This document shows, piece by piece, positions 17,306-26,584 of a stretch of 64,000 nucleotides of DNA. Below the pieces are notes generated by a model. The model was not told the origin of the DNA and did not search any database. It saw only the letters and a program-made list of their open reading frames with translations. How positions within the stretch are numbered: position 1 is the first letter of the stretch; each line of letters opens with the position of its first letter. A program made the position numbers and the translations under genes. Source of the DNA: Vibrio mediterranei (GTDB taxonomy: Bacteria > Pseudomonadota > Gammaproteobacteria > Enterobacterales > Vibrionaceae); the NCBI RefSeq assembly GCF_900088415.1, contig NZ_FLLQ01000001.1:744001-808000 (forward strand), in the 5' to 3' direction.

Positions 17306-17497
17306 ATGAAACGTCTTTTCGCTCTTGCTATCGCCTTACTCGCTGCCTATGCCTTATTGAGTCCCAGTCATTATGTGACCAACCCTTGTCCCCAATCTCA
17401 CTTGGAGCCCACTTCAAAGTCATTTGATGATGCTCACTTCCAGCAGTTGATCAAGCAAGCACAGTCTTGTTCATCTTGCTCAAAAAGTCATACCTAG
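17306..17497 (+). CDS. Small exported cysteine-containing protein, uncharacterised
   Basis: 63 residues. The N-terminus is a signal-peptide-like basic-hydrophobic segment (MKRLFALAIALLAAYALLS), followed by a short mature part with four cysteines, three of them in the C-terminal motif QSCSSCSKS (a CxxC). This suggests a periplasmic protein with a disulphide or a metal site. No strong ribosome-binding sequence is visible, so expression is uncertain. I recognise no family. Confidence 0.5.
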   Translation: MKRLFALAIALLAAYALLSPSHYVTNPCPQSHLEPTSKSFDDAHFQQLIKQAQSCSSCSKSHT

Positions 17498-17517
17498 AGT
17501 TGATATAAAAACCCGTT

Positions 17518-17551
17518 AAAAAAATGGGCGCTCGAACTAGTCGATACGCCC
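17518..17551 (-). terminator. Rho-independent terminator after hcp-hcr
   Basis: On the minus strand GGGCG pairs with CGCCC and an inner TCGA pairs with TCGA, followed by ATTTTTTT. It ends the hcp-hcr transcript. Confidence 0.7.
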
Positions 17552-17582
17552 TCCCAAAACAGTGCAAATTATCAACAATCCG

Positions 17583-18602
17583 TCAGTACAAGCTCACTTC
17601 TACATCCGATTTAATGGTACTGGAACAAGCCAGCACAAATCCATTAGCTTTCTCTTCTTCAGTCAACGTTTCGTAGCTGGTAGAGCCTACTTGGCCAACT
17701 TTCACCTTACATTTGCATGAACCACAAATACCACTGCGGCAAGCTGCAATAACCGGCACGCCTCCCTTCTCCAAGGCATCAATTAACAAGGTTCCCTTAT
17801 CAGCATCAAGCTCAACACCAAAGTCAGGCACCGCTACTTTTACAACGCCCTCTTCCATGTCTACCGTAACATCAGTCGGCGTAAAACTTTCTTGATGGAA
17901 CTCCGACATATCAAAGTTGGCTTGCTCTAGGGAAGATTTGACTACCTCCATAAAGCCCGTTGGACCACACAAATAAACGGTGCGTTCATGAAAGTCAGGA
18001 ATTAACGACGTTAGCCATTCAAGATTTATCAAACCTTGCGGAAAATCTGTGCCAGAATTGTCTTCAAGCAACATTTTTAGTGCGAAGTTATCGACCGTTT
18101 GGTTAAGCTCAACCAACCTATCAAAGTAAATTGCATCTTGTTTGCTCTTCGCAAGATGGAGAAATTCGATATTGACATCTGCACCGTCCACTAGCCACTG
18201 ATCGACCATGGACATGACAGGTGTGATACCACATCCCGCGCTGATCATTAGGACTTTGTTTTTGGGCTGACAGTCAATATTATTGAAATGACCAAGTGGT
18301 GCTAACGCTTCTACCTGAGCACCAACTTCAAGCTGCTCAACAATATGGTTTGACACCAAACCGCCTGCGACGCGCTTCACTGTGAATTTGAGCGTTTTAC
18401 TTCCCGGTACTGAACTAATTGAATAAGCTCGATACGCTTTACTGCCGTCAATATCAAAGCCAAGCGATGAGAATTGACCCGGTTTGAATTGAAATTCAGT
18501 CTCGCCGGACTTTGAAGCAAGTTCAAACGATACCGAATCTGGTGTTTCAAACCACTTTTTAGTACATGTCAGTTCTATCGTATCTGATTGGGACCATGCC
18601 AT
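17583..18602 (-). CDS. hcr: NADH oxidoreductase for hybrid cluster protein
   Basis: 339-residue electron-transfer flavoprotein that passes electrons from NADH to Hcp. It has an FAD-binding ferredoxin-reductase domain (AYRAYSISSVPG), an NAD domain (LMISAGCGITPVMSM and YLCGPTGFME) and a C-terminal plant-type [2Fe-2S] domain (AACRSGICGSCKCKVKVG with the fourth Cys in LACSS). The start ATG 18602 has AGAGGA upstream; the frame runs on to 18644 without a better site. It is co-transcribed with hcp, 57 bases upstream, with a hairpin between them. Confidence 0.95.
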   Translation of the reverse strand: MAWSQSDTIELTCTKKWFETPDSVSFELASKSGETEFQFKPGQFSSLGFDIDGSKAYRAYSISSVPGSKTLKFTVKRVAGGLVSNHIVEQLEVGAQVEALAPLGHFNNIDCQPKNKVLMISAGCGITPVMSMVDQWLVDGADVNIEFLHLAKSKQDAIYFDRLVELNQTVDNFALKMLLEDNSGTDFPQGLINLEWLTSLIPDFHERTVYLCGPTGFMEVVKSSLEQANFDMSEFHQESFTPTDVTVDMEEGVVKVAVPDFGVELDADKGTLLIDALEKGGVPVIAACRSGICGSCKCKVKVGQVGSTSYETLTEEEKANGFVLACSSTIKSDVEVSLY

Positions 18603-18621
18603 TACATCATTCCTCTGAATA

Positions 18622-18648
18622 AGAAATGGCGCCTTAAACGCCATTTCT
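18622..18648 (-). other. Intercistronic stem-loop between hcp and hcr
   Basis: Ten-base perfect inverted repeat AGAAATGGCG / CGCCATTTCT around a 7-base loop. It lacks a U-tract, so it is more likely an mRNA processing or stability element that sets the hcp:hcr ratio than a terminator. Confidence 0.55.
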
Positions 18649-18659
18649 AGTACCTTTTT

Positions 18660-20321
18660 TTACGCTGCCAAAATCGTCTTTAAGTCGTTTTCTACGGTAG
18701 AAATACCACGCATATCAAACTTCTCTTGTAAGATGCTAAGCAGGTTATCTGTAAGGAATGCAGGAGCCGTTGGACCGGTATAAATGCCTTTAACGCCTAA
18801 AGCGAAGAGTGTCAACAAGATGACAATCGCTTTTTGCTCAAACCAAGATAGGACGAGAGTCAGTGGCAATTCGTTAATGCCACAATCAAACTCATCAGCA
18901 AGCGCTAACGCCAATTGGATAGCAGAGTAAGCATCATTGCACTGACCCACATCCAATAGGCGAGGAATACCATTGATGTCACCAAACTGGTTTTTGTTGA
19001 AGCGGAACTTGCCACACGCCAGCGTCAGAATAACACTATCCTCCGGAGCTTGAGCTGTAAAATCGCTGTAGTAACTACGCTCTGCCTTGTCTCCATCACA
19101 ACCACCAACCAAGAAGAAATGCTTGATTGCACCCGCTTTCACTTGTTCGACAACTGCTGGTGCTGCTTGCATTAGCGCATTGCGACCAAACCCAACCGTG
19201 ATCATGTGTTCAATTTCGTCGTGCTGGAAGCCGTCTTGCGCAAGTGCACATTCAATCACTTGACTGAAATCGTCCCCTTCAATGTGCGCCACACCTGGCC
19301 AACCTACAATGCTGCGCGTGAACAGACGGTCCGCGTATTGACCGACATTAGGGTTAAGCAAGCAGTTCGACGTCATGACAATCGCACCAGGGAAGTTGGC
19401 AAACTCTTTTTGCTGGTTCTGCCATGCGCTGCCATAGTTACCAACTAAATGAGGGTACTTCTTAAGCTCTGGGTAAGCGTGAGCTGGGAGCATCTCACCA
19501 TTGGTGTAGACGTTAATGCCTTTTCCTTCTGTTTGCTGAAGGATTTTCTCTAAGTCATGAAGGTCATGGCCAGACACTAGAATACAGTGGCCTTTTACCG
19601 TTTTAACGTTAACTTGAGTCGGCTCAGGGTGACCGAAGGTTTCCGTTTCACCTTTATCTAGCATTTCCATGATCTTGTAATTCATAAGACCAATTTGCAT
19701 CGAGGTATTCAGTAATGGCTCTAAATCGACAGGGTCAGTACCTAACCAAGCCATAATTTGGTGATACTCACCATAGACCGCTTCGTCTTTTTGAGAGAGC
19801 ACACGAGCATGCTCAAGGTAGGCGGCTGCACCTTTAAGACCATAGAGACAGAGTAAACGAAGGCCAATCACGTCTTCATGTAGACTATCGTGACCACGGT
19901 TTACCGCTGCAGTCGGAGCAAATTCTAATAGCGCTTGTTTTGTAGTTGGTAAGTCAAACTGAGCAGCAGAAGAAAGTTCATCAATCGCGATACCTTGTAC
20001 TAGAGAGGCAGCTTGAACTTGTTCTTGAAGACGCGCTTTATATGTTGCAGCCAGATTGGCAAGCTCGATGATGCGTTCAGGGTCGAAGTTAACGTTAGTT
20101 AGTGTAGAAAAGAATGCTCTAGGCGCCCATTGGTCGATTTCTTGGTCTACGATACCGAATTTACGACCCTGATCGGCCCAGAATGAAACCCCTTGAAGGG
20201 TATACACTAATACGTCTTGTAGGTCAGAAACTTCAGACGTTTTGCCACACATACCTTGAGTATAAGAACACCCTTTAGCAACAGGGGTTTGAATAGTTTG
20301 TTCGCATTGAATACAGAACAT
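18660..20321 (-). CDS. hcp: Hybrid cluster protein (hydroxylamine/NO reductase)
   Basis: 553 residues, close to E. coli Hcp (550). The N-terminal cluster cysteines are at positions 3, 6, 18 and 25, the C-x2-C-x11-C-x6-C spacing of the enterobacterial class. Hybrid-cluster ligands are recognisable further on in [28 protein letters not shown] and [11 protein letters not shown]. Hcp reduces NO (and hydroxylamine in vitro) during anaerobic nitrosative stress. The upstream 196 bases should hold its NsrR/FNR-type control; I could not find a clean FNR palindrome. Confidence 0.96.
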   Translation of the reverse strand: MFCIQCEQTIQTPVAKGCSYTQGMCGKTSEVSDLQDVLVYTLQGVSFWADQGRKFGIVDQEIDQWAPRAFFSTLTNVNFDPERIIELANLAATYKARLQEQVQAASLVQGIAIDELSSAAQFDLPTTKQALLEFAPTAAVNRGHDSLHEDVIGLRLLCLYGLKGAAAYLEHARVLSQKDEAVYGEYHQIMAWLGTDPVDLEPLLNTSMQIGLMNYKIMEMLDKGETETFGHPEPTQVNVKTVKGHCILVSGHDLHDLEKILQQTEGKGINVYTNGEMLPAHAYPELKKYPHLVGNYGSAWQNQQKEFANFPGAIVMTSNCLLNPNVGQYADRLFTRSIVGWPGVAHIEGDDFSQVIECALAQDGFQHDEIEHMITVGFGRNALMQAAPAVVEQVKAGAIKHFFLVGGCDGDKAERSYYSDFTAQAPEDSVILTLACGKFRFNKNQFGDINGIPRLLDVGQCNDAYSAIQLALALADEFDCGINELPLTLVLSWFEQKAIVILLTLFALGVKGIYTGPTAPAFLTDNLLSILQEKFDMRGISTVENDLKTILAA

Positions 20322-20517
20322 AATGAGGACTCCAGTATTTTAATTCGTGCCTTGGTACTTTGCCAAAGCTGATTATTCCTGAAGTCTCTATAGCATAACG
20401 TGTGCCAATTTTTATCTTATTGTAATTAAAGACTTTTAACACAAAAATCACAATTAAAACAGTCATTTAGACCTAGACCACAATCACAACATTAAAACAC
20501 ATCTGAGTCATTATGAC

Positions 20518-21258
20518 CTAAATTACATCAAGAAAACGATTCTCCATTTCAACTTCTTGAAGTTTCATTAGTTTCAACGCGGTTTTCATATGTTTCTGCA
20601 TGACTTTATACGCCATTTCAGAATCACCAACTCTCAATGCCTCAATTAATGAAAGTTGGCTATCTATACCTGTGCGCCAGAGATCGTAATTTTCTGGCTC
20701 ATATAGCTTCTTGTAGATTGTCATATCTGACAACATTTGAGCAGTAAAGCGGATAACCAGTTTTAGTAACTCATTGGAGGAAAAACTTGCCAAAATACGA
20801 TGGAATTCAATCGACGCTAAGTGATGCTCTCGCTCTTCATAAATATCACGAGGAGGCTCAGCATACAATTTGGTTTGGTCCTTTAGCTCTTTGAGCTGAT
20901 TCGACGTTAGTTTACCCGCTAAACTGGCGGCAAGTTGGGGCTCTAATGCGAGACGTAGCTGATACAAATCTTCAATTGAAGTCTCCTTGAAGAATAGATA
21001 ATTACTCAGCAACATTTGCGCTTTTTCTTCAGAGACTTCGGAAACGAAGACACCACCTTTGGGGCCCGTTTTTGTCTGCAATAGCCCCTGAGCGTCTAAT
21101 AGTCGCATCGATTCGCGCACTGTGCTTTTTGAGGCGTCAAACATTTCCATCACTTCCACTTCATTAGGAAGTCTATCTCCTGGCTGAAGCTTCTGTTCCA
21201 CAATCCATTTTTTAATCGCTGACGCTACGTTTTCGGTTCGTCGTTTTTTGACGGTCAA
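20518..21258 (-). CDS. GntR-family (FadR/FCD) regulator
   Basis: 246 residues with an N-terminal winged helix-turn-helix (LPNEVEVMEMFDASKSTVRE) and an all-helical FCD effector domain, whose metal-site residues lie in LYQLRLALEP and IEFHRILA. The start is TTG 21258, fixed by AGAGGTG upstream; there is no in-frame ATG nearby. It is divergent from the M20 hydrolase, and the shared region carries two identical 16-bp palindromes, the expected binding sites of this dimer. It probably represses the hydrolase/transporter cluster and may autoregulate. Confidence 0.92.
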   Translation of the reverse strand: MTVKKRRTENVASAIKKWIVEQKLQPGDRLPNEVEVMEMFDASKSTVRESMRLLDAQGLLQTKTGPKGGVFVSEVSEEKAQMLLSNYLFFKETSIEDLYQLRLALEPQLAASLAGKLTSNQLKELKDQTKLYAEPPRDIYEEREHHLASIEFHRILASFSSNELLKLVIRFTAQMLSDMTIYKKLYEPENYDLWRTGIDSQLSLIEALRVGDSEMAYKVMQKHMKTALKLMKLQEVEMENRFLDVI

Positions 21259-21400
21259 AAGACACCTCTATTTTTACTCGATTTCAATGTCTACGGTAAC
21301 TGAAACGCCCTGTCGGGTGAAGCAGTTACCTTAAAACACAAGGTTATTAGCTCTCAATATCGTTACAAATCATACTCACAAAAGCGACGACATCGATTGC

Positions 21401-21416
21401 ATTTATCATGATAAAT
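21401..21416. promoter_or_regulatory. GntR/FCD operator, copy 1
   Basis: Perfect 16-bp palindrome ATTTATCATGATAAAT between the divergent regulator and hydrolase genes. Confidence 0.75.
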
Positions 21417-21430
21417 AGTGTATTTTGCCA

Positions 21431-21446
21431 ATTTATCATGATAAAT
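21431..21446. promoter_or_regulatory. GntR/FCD operator, copy 2
   Basis: Identical ATTTATCATGATAAAT, exactly 30 bp (about three helical turns) from copy 1, so both lie on the same DNA face. Located 33-48 bases before the hydrolase start. Confidence 0.75.
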
Positions 21447-21478
21447 AAGTAAACGCAGCATCAAAAACGAGAATAAAT

Positions 21479-22714
21479 ATGACCATTGCATTCACTTCAT
21501 CACTAGCTTGGGATTGGCTTGAGCAACTAGCAAAATGTTCTGAGACAACCAACCCTGATGTAGAAGGCGTAACCCGCCTTTGTGCCACAAAAGAACATAA
21601 AGAGGCCATCAATCTACTGAAGCAATACATGATGGAGTCAGGCATGTCAGTGAGAATGGACAATGCCGCCAACCTAATTGGCCGATACGCCAGCGCGGAA
21701 TCAAACGCAAAGACTCTCATCTTTGGTTCACATCAAGACACCGTTCCTAATGGTGGTAAGTACGATGGAATTTTGGGAGTCGTTGCCCCACTCGCTCTCG
21801 TTCACCACCTGAACCAGCAAGATATTCAACTTCCGTACAACATTGATGTCATCGCCTTTAGTGATGAAGAAGGCACTCGCTTTCAATCAACACTACTCGG
21901 CTCGAAAGCCATTTCCGGTATTTTCGACCCTGCAATGCTCGACGCTAAGGATCCACAAGGGGTATCGCTGCAAGACGCACTTCACGACTTTGGTTGTGAG
22001 ACACAGCAAATAGAGAATGATGCCTACGACGCAGAAGAAGTCATTGGTTTTGTTGAGCTGCACATAGAACAAGGTCCACAGCTTGAAGCCGAACAACTGC
22101 CAGTCGGTGTTGTATCCGCTATCACTGGGATAGAAAGACATACCATAACCATTCATGGCAAAGCGGGACATGCTGGTACTGTTCCAATGCACAACCGCCA
22201 AGACTCTCTTGTCGGCGCTGCAAGTGTAATCAGCACTTTTGACGCCCTGTGTAAAAGTGATAGAGATCTCGTTGGCGTGATAGGAAAAATAGAAAACTAC
22301 CCTAACGGCGTGAACGTCATCCCACAGAAAACGCATATTACCGTTGAACTTCGCTCTCCTATTGATGAGAAGCGCCGTAACGCAAGAGCGACATTTTTAG
22401 CGTCAATTCAGCAACAACTTAACGCACTCAATCTCAGTTACGACCATACGCAGACCTATGAGCAACAAGCCGTTCAATGTTCAAAGGCCCTGTCAGATAA
22501 GCTAACTCAAGCTATCGAAACTTGTGGTATTAAACCGAAAACCTTATTCAGTGGAGCTGGTCACGATGGCCTCGCGGTCAGCTCTCTAACCGACATCGCA
22601 ATGCTGTTCATGCGATGCACTGATGGCGTAAGTCATCATCCTGACGAAGCGATTACTCAGGAAGACTTACAAGCATCTTTACAAGTACTAAAAGAATTCT
22701 GCCTAGCGATATAA
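21479..22714 (+). CDS. M20-family amidohydrolase (allantoate / N-carbamoyl-amino-acid type)
   Basis: 411-residue dinuclear-metal hydrolase of the AllC/HyuC branch. Metal-ligand motifs are GSHQDTVPNGGKYDGILG, FSDEEGTRFQST and VELHIEQGP, and the dimerisation/substrate region includes GKAGHAGTVPM and a late HHPDE histidine. Such enzymes release ammonia and CO2 from allantoate, ureidoglycine or N-carbamoyl-L-amino acids. No allantoinase or hydantoinase gene lies nearby, so the substrate cannot be named. It is first in a same-strand series with transporters and a DUF1028 protein. Confidence 0.88.
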   Translation: MTIAFTSSLAWDWLEQLAKCSETTNPDVEGVTRLCATKEHKEAINLLKQYMMESGMSVRMDNAANLIGRYASAESNAKTLIFGSHQDTVPNGGKYDGILGVVAPLALVHHLNQQDIQLPYNIDVIAFSDEEGTRFQSTLLGSKAISGIFDPAMLDAKDPQGVSLQDALHDFGCETQQIENDAYDAEEVIGFVELHIEQGPQLEAEQLPVGVVSAITGIERHTITIHGKAGHAGTVPMHNRQDSLVGAASVISTFDALCKSDRDLVGVIGKIENYPNGVNVIPQKTHITVELRSPIDEKRRNARATFLASIQQQLNALNLSYDHTQTYEQQAVQCSKALSDKLTQAIETCGIKPKTLFSGAGHDGLAVSSLTDIAMLFMRCTDGVSHHPDEAITQEDLQASLQVLKEFCLAI

Positions 22715-22760
22715 AAACGTAAAGAATCAACCTAGAATCAAACTATGGAGAATATTGGAC

Positions 22761-24152
22761 ATGGAAATGACCAATCAGATTGACACAACATCAAAACGCC
22801 CCTGGTACAAGTCAATGCCAGACCCTATGGTCTTAATTTTTGGCATTTTAGTGGCAACTTACTTGCTCACGTTCATCGTTCCAGCAGGCGTATTTGAAAG
22901 AGCCGTTGTTGATGGAAGAACAACGGTAGTTCCGGAATCGTTCACGTACCTTCAAGATGCACCATCGGTACATTTCTTCGATATTTTCGTTGCCATTCCG
23001 AAAGGCTTGATTAGTGCAGCACCTTACCTGTTCATTGTGTTTATCGCTGGTGGGTTGTTCCATATTCTGCAACGTTCCGGTGCATTAGAAAATGCAATTG
23101 GTGTCGCAGTAAATCGCGTAGGAGTAGAAAACCGTAACCTAATAATCACTATTGGTACGTTTATTTATGGTTTCTTCGGCGTGGCGGTTGGTTTTGAAAA
23201 CAATATTGCGTTGGTCCCGGTCGCTGTTTTGATTTCCGCAGCAGTCGGCTATTCAAGTCTAGTAGGCACCGTAATGGCAGTAGGTGGTATCGGTGTCGGT
23301 TTTGCTTTGTCACCTATTAACCCATATACCGTAGGTGTTGCTCAAGGTATTGCAGAGCTCCCTACTTTCTCTGGCGCTGGTCTGCGTACCGCTCTCGTTA
23401 TCGCCTCGCTGGCTCTTCTTTCACTCTTTATCTGCAAGAAAGTCACCAAAATGGACTTTGTAGAGCAAGATGACTCTACCGGTCTTAAGAAAGATCTTAG
23501 CGAATATTCGATGAATCGAGAGAACAAGCTCACGCTTGCTGCTTTTGTTGCGGGCCTTGGCGTGATGCTTTACGGCGTTTTCGCCAATGGTTGGTACATC
23601 AATGAGATTGCAGGTTTATTCCTGCTCATGGCGATCGTTATCGGTATCATCAACAAAATGAATGCTAACCAAATCGTCAAAGAAATGATGGTTGGTGCAT
23701 CAGGTGTAACCGCAGGTGCTTTGGTAATCGGTGTCGCGGCATCCATTCAAGTGATTCTAGATCAAGCACAGATCATCGATACCATCGTTAATGCGCTGAG
23801 CTCTCTAATCCAAGATATGCCTATTGCCATCTCTGCGATCGTAGCCAGTGTCGTGCAAGGTATTATCAACTTGTTTGTACCATCAGGTTCAGGACAAGCA
23901 ATGGTAACTATGCCAATTCTAATTCCTGTTGCTGATTTGGTAGGAATGAGTCGTCAGTTGATGATTACTGCCTTCCAAGTTGGCGATGGTTTAACCAACC
24001 TAATTGTTCCAACGTCGGGCGGTACTTTAGCTATGCTGGCATTGGGACGAGTTTCTTACGAACAATGGCTTAAAGCCATTATGCCATTCATGCTTATGGT
24101 ATACGGACTAAGCTGGGTCGCACTATTCATTGGCCAATTAATCGGCTACTAA
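22761..24152 (+). CDS. YfcC-family (C4-dicarboxylate/basic amino-acid) inner-membrane transporter
   Basis: 463 residues with about twelve hydrophobic segments. The YfcC/ArgE-antiporter-like signatures are VGFENNIALVPVAV, GGIGVGFALSPINPYTVGVAQ and NLFVPSGSGQAMVTMP near the C-terminal re-entrant region. The family is annotated as putative basic amino-acid or dicarboxylate carriers. ATG 22761 has GGAG 10 bases upstream; TTG 22755 is too close to it. It follows the hydrolase by 46 bases and so probably imports its substrate or exports its product. Confidence 0.87.
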   Translation: MEMTNQIDTTSKRPWYKSMPDPMVLIFGILVATYLLTFIVPAGVFERAVVDGRTTVVPESFTYLQDAPSVHFFDIFVAIPKGLISAAPYLFIVFIAGGLFHILQRSGALENAIGVAVNRVGVENRNLIITIGTFIYGFFGVAVGFENNIALVPVAVLISAAVGYSSLVGTVMAVGGIGVGFALSPINPYTVGVAQGIAELPTFSGAGLRTALVIASLALLSLFICKKVTKMDFVEQDDSTGLKKDLSEYSMNRENKLTLAAFVAGLGVMLYGVFANGWYINEIAGLFLLMAIVIGIINKMNANQIVKEMMVGASGVTAGALVIGVAASIQVILDQAQIIDTIVNALSSLIQDMPIAISAIVASVVQGIINLFVPSGSGQAMVTMPILIPVADLVGMSRQLMITAFQVGDGLTNLIVPTSGGTLAMLALGRVSYEQWLKAIMPFMLMVYGLSWVALFIGQLIGY

Positions 24153-24199
24153 CTTCAATTATAAGTGGAGGCACTGCGCCTCCCATTTTCCAGAAGACT

Positions 24200-24913
24200 A
24201 TGACAATATCTCTATTACATTTTAATCCATTAACCGGAACCTCCGCGTCCATTACTGCGACCGGTGGTCCTTGCGTTGGCGGATATGTCAATCATTCTTG
24301 GCGCTCCGTTGGTGCATGTGCTACCCAAGGGTTATTTACCAATCCTTGGTATGCAGACTTTGCCAAAAACAAATTACAGCAAGGTACTTCCGCCAGAGAT
24401 ATTATCAACGAACTGACTGCGTTAGACTCAGGACATAGTCAGCGACAATGTCTTGTTATGGACCAAAACGGAGCATCCGCTGCGTTAGATGGCAGCGACA
24501 ATATTGCCTACATTGGTCACCTTAACTATCCAACTATTGCCGTGGCTGGCAATATGTTAGAGGGACATCAAGTCTTAGAGCAATTCAGTCGAGTATTTAT
24601 TGAACAAACGGCTATAAATTCCCAAGCGGTATTGGAGCACATTGAGGCCCCTCAATATAAACCAGACTATGAAGCAACTTTGCCCGATGCGCTTATTAAC
24701 GCTTTAGAAGCGGCCTTATCAGCGGGTGGAGACAAACGAGGTACAGTTTCTGCTTCATTGCGTATTGAATTTGCGCATCTCGCACCGATCGACATCCGCA
24801 TAGATTGGGCAAAGGCGGACCTTATCGAAGAGCTTCGCTTTGTTCTGGAAAAAGTACGAGAAAGCAGCTTTCAAGCGTTTTTATCTGAGCTCCCTCGACA
24901 AGTAGACCATTAA
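24200..24913 (+). CDS. DUF1028 Ntn-hydrolase-like protein
   Basis: 237 residues. The family pattern is clear: SLLHFNPLTGTSASITATGG at the N-terminus, SVGACATQGLFTNP, VAGNMLEGHQVLEQF, AGGDKRGTVSASL and the C-terminal IDIRIDW. DUF1028 proteins have an N-terminal-nucleophile hydrolase fold and often accompany amidohydrolases or peptide and amino-acid uptake genes, but their reaction is not established. It lies 47 bases after the YfcC gene and is followed by a stable hairpin before the ABC genes. Confidence 0.85.
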   Translation: MTISLLHFNPLTGTSASITATGGPCVGGYVNHSWRSVGACATQGLFTNPWYADFAKNKLQQGTSARDIINELTALDSGHSQRQCLVMDQNGASAALDGSDNIAYIGHLNYPTIAVAGNMLEGHQVLEQFSRVFIEQTAINSQAVLEHIEAPQYKPDYEATLPDALINALEAALSAGGDKRGTVSASLRIEFAHLAPIDIRIDWAKADLIEELRFVLEKVRESSFQAFLSELPRQVDH

Positions 24914-24921
24914 ATCTTCTG

Positions 24922-24951
24922 GTGTCAGAAGTGTGAAATCACTTCTGACAC
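24922..24951 (+). terminator. Strong hairpin after DUF1028 gene
   Basis: Perfect 12-bp stem GTGTCAGAAGTG / CACTTCTGACAC with a 6-base loop. The following sequence is only moderately T-rich, so it may attenuate the transcript or protect its 3' end rather than terminate fully. Confidence 0.55.
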
Positions 24952-25040
24952 ACTTATTATTCAACTAACTTCTCAAGCGCTTGTTATAGCTTAACGATAT
25001 TGCTAATGTAGACGCATATAACAAAAACAATGGGTTCCAA

Positions 25041-25763
25041 GTGAACGCTGTCAGCTTTAACAACGTCGATAAATGGTTTGGAGAATTCCAAGCTCTCTCA
25101 GCAATTAACCTCGAAGTCCTCCAAGGTGAAATTGTCGTAATCTGCGGCCCTTCAGGCTCAGGAAAGTCCACATTAATCCGCTGCATTAACGGATTAGAGC
25201 AATACAATAATGGTGACATACAAGTATTGGGGCAAGCTATCAACTCTACTGGAATAAAGCCCGGACAAGTTGGTATGGTATTCCAGCACTTCAATTTATT
25301 TCCACACCTTACTGTGTTAGAAAACCTCACTCTGTCGCCTATTCGCACACTCAAGCTATCTAAAAAAGAGGCCACATCTCGTGCACTCGAAATGCTTGAG
25401 CGCGTGAAAATCGCCGAGCAAGCGAACAAGTACCCTTCTCAACTATCCGGTGGTCAGCAGCAAAGGGTGGCAATAGCGCGCTCTCTTTGTATGAAGCCTG
25501 ACATATTGCTGTTCGATGAACCGACTTCTGCGCTCGATCCTGAAATGATCAGTGAAGTGCTCAATGTGATGGTTGAACTGGCAGAAGAAGGGATGACCAT
25601 GCTCTGTGTTACTCATGAAATGGGTTTCGCCAAACGTGTGGCAGACCGGGTAATCTTTATGGATGAAGGACAAATTCTAGAATCTGCTCCGCCGAGCCAG
25701 ATTTTTGATAATCCGCAACACCCTAGAACAAAAGCCTTCTTAGATAAGATCTTAAATCACTGA
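25041..25763 (+). CDS. Polar amino-acid ABC transporter ATP-binding protein
   Basis: 240-residue ATPase of the GlnQ/HisP/ArtP group. It has Walker [11 protein letters not shown]-loop [12 protein letters not shown], signature [15 protein letters not shown], Walker [14 protein letters not shown] and the switch histidine in [15 protein letters not shown]. It begins at GTG 25041, with only a weak ribosome-binding sequence. The stop overlaps the start of the first permease (TGATG), so the two are coupled. With the next three genes it forms a complete importer for a polar amino acid or derivative. Confidence 0.93.
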   Translation: MNAVSFNNVDKWFGEFQALSAINLEVLQGEIVVICGPSGSGKSTLIRCINGLEQYNNGDIQVLGQAINSTGIKPGQVGMVFQHFNLFPHLTVLENLTLSPIRTLKLSKKEATSRALEMLERVKIAEQANKYPSQLSGGQQQRVAIARSLCMKPDILLFDEPTSALDPEMISEVLNVMVELAEEGMTMLCVTHEMGFAKRVADRVIFMDEGQILESAPPSQIFDNPQHPRTKAFLDKILNH

Positions 25764-26557
25764 TGATATTAAAGATTATTAAGCCAGTTCTATCGGCATT
25801 GTTACAGATCGCATTAGTCACTGTTGCGCTTGTTTGGCTGCTCGATAGCGGAGCTGAAGCGATGGGCTATCGCTGGCAATGGGAACGCGTACCCGATTAC
25901 CTCGCCTTTTATGAAGATGGACAGTGGTGGCCCGCTGAGCTGCTTGAAGGACTTGTCGTAACACTCAAAGTCAGTGGACTAGCGCTCGTTTTCACCTTGT
26001 TGTTTGGACTCATTACTGCCTTACTTAAAACATCAAACTCAGTCGTTGGTCGTGGCATAGCTCATTGTTATGTCGAAGGGATTCGAAATACACCACTACT
26101 TGTTCAAATCTACCTGCTTTACTTTGTGTTTGGTCCAATTATAGGTCTTGATCGTTTTTCTACTGCCGTGTTCGCGCTGGCTTTATTTCAAGGTGCTTAT
26201 ACAGCTGAGATATTGCGAGCAGGCTTAAACAGTATCCCTAAAGGGCAGTTTGAAGCCTGCCGCTCAGTAGGTTTGTCGCGATTCTACACCTATTACGATG
26301 TGATACTGCCTCAAGTCGTGAGACGCACTGTCCCTCCACTCACCAATGAAATCGTATCGCTAATAAAAAACTCATCCATCGTCAGCGTTATGGCTATTTT
26401 CGATTTAACCACAGAGGGTCGCAACATCGTTTCAGAAACGGCCATGCCTTTTGAAATTTGGTTTACCGTGGCCGCTATTTATTTAGTACTAACACTTACG
26501 TTATCAGCTTTATCCGCTTGGTTGGAGCATCGCTTAAACCAATCGCAATCGATTTAA
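25763..26557 (+). CDS. Polar amino-acid ABC transporter permease 1
   Basis: 264-residue inner-membrane permease of the HisM/GlnP family. After an N-terminal hydrophobic segment it has a periplasmic stretch and about five further helices. The EAA loop that contacts the ATPase reads GLSRFYTYYDVILPQVVRRT, preceded by the family motif EGIRNTPLLVQIYLLYF. It starts inside the stop of the ATPase gene. It forms a heteromer with permease 2. Confidence 0.92.
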   Translation: MILKIIKPVLSALLQIALVTVALVWLLDSGAEAMGYRWQWERVPDYLAFYEDGQWWPAELLEGLVVTLKVSGLALVFTLLFGLITALLKTSNSVVGRGIAHCYVEGIRNTPLLVQIYLLYFVFGPIIGLDRFSTAVFALALFQGAYTAEILRAGLNSIPKGQFEACRSVGLSRFYTYYDVILPQVVRRTVPPLTNEIVSLIKNSSIVSVMAIFDLTTEGRNIVSETAMPFEIWFTVAAIYLVLTLTLSALSAWLEHRLNQSQSI

Positions 26558-26584
26558 CTTAAATCGCAATCAAGGAGTCAGACT

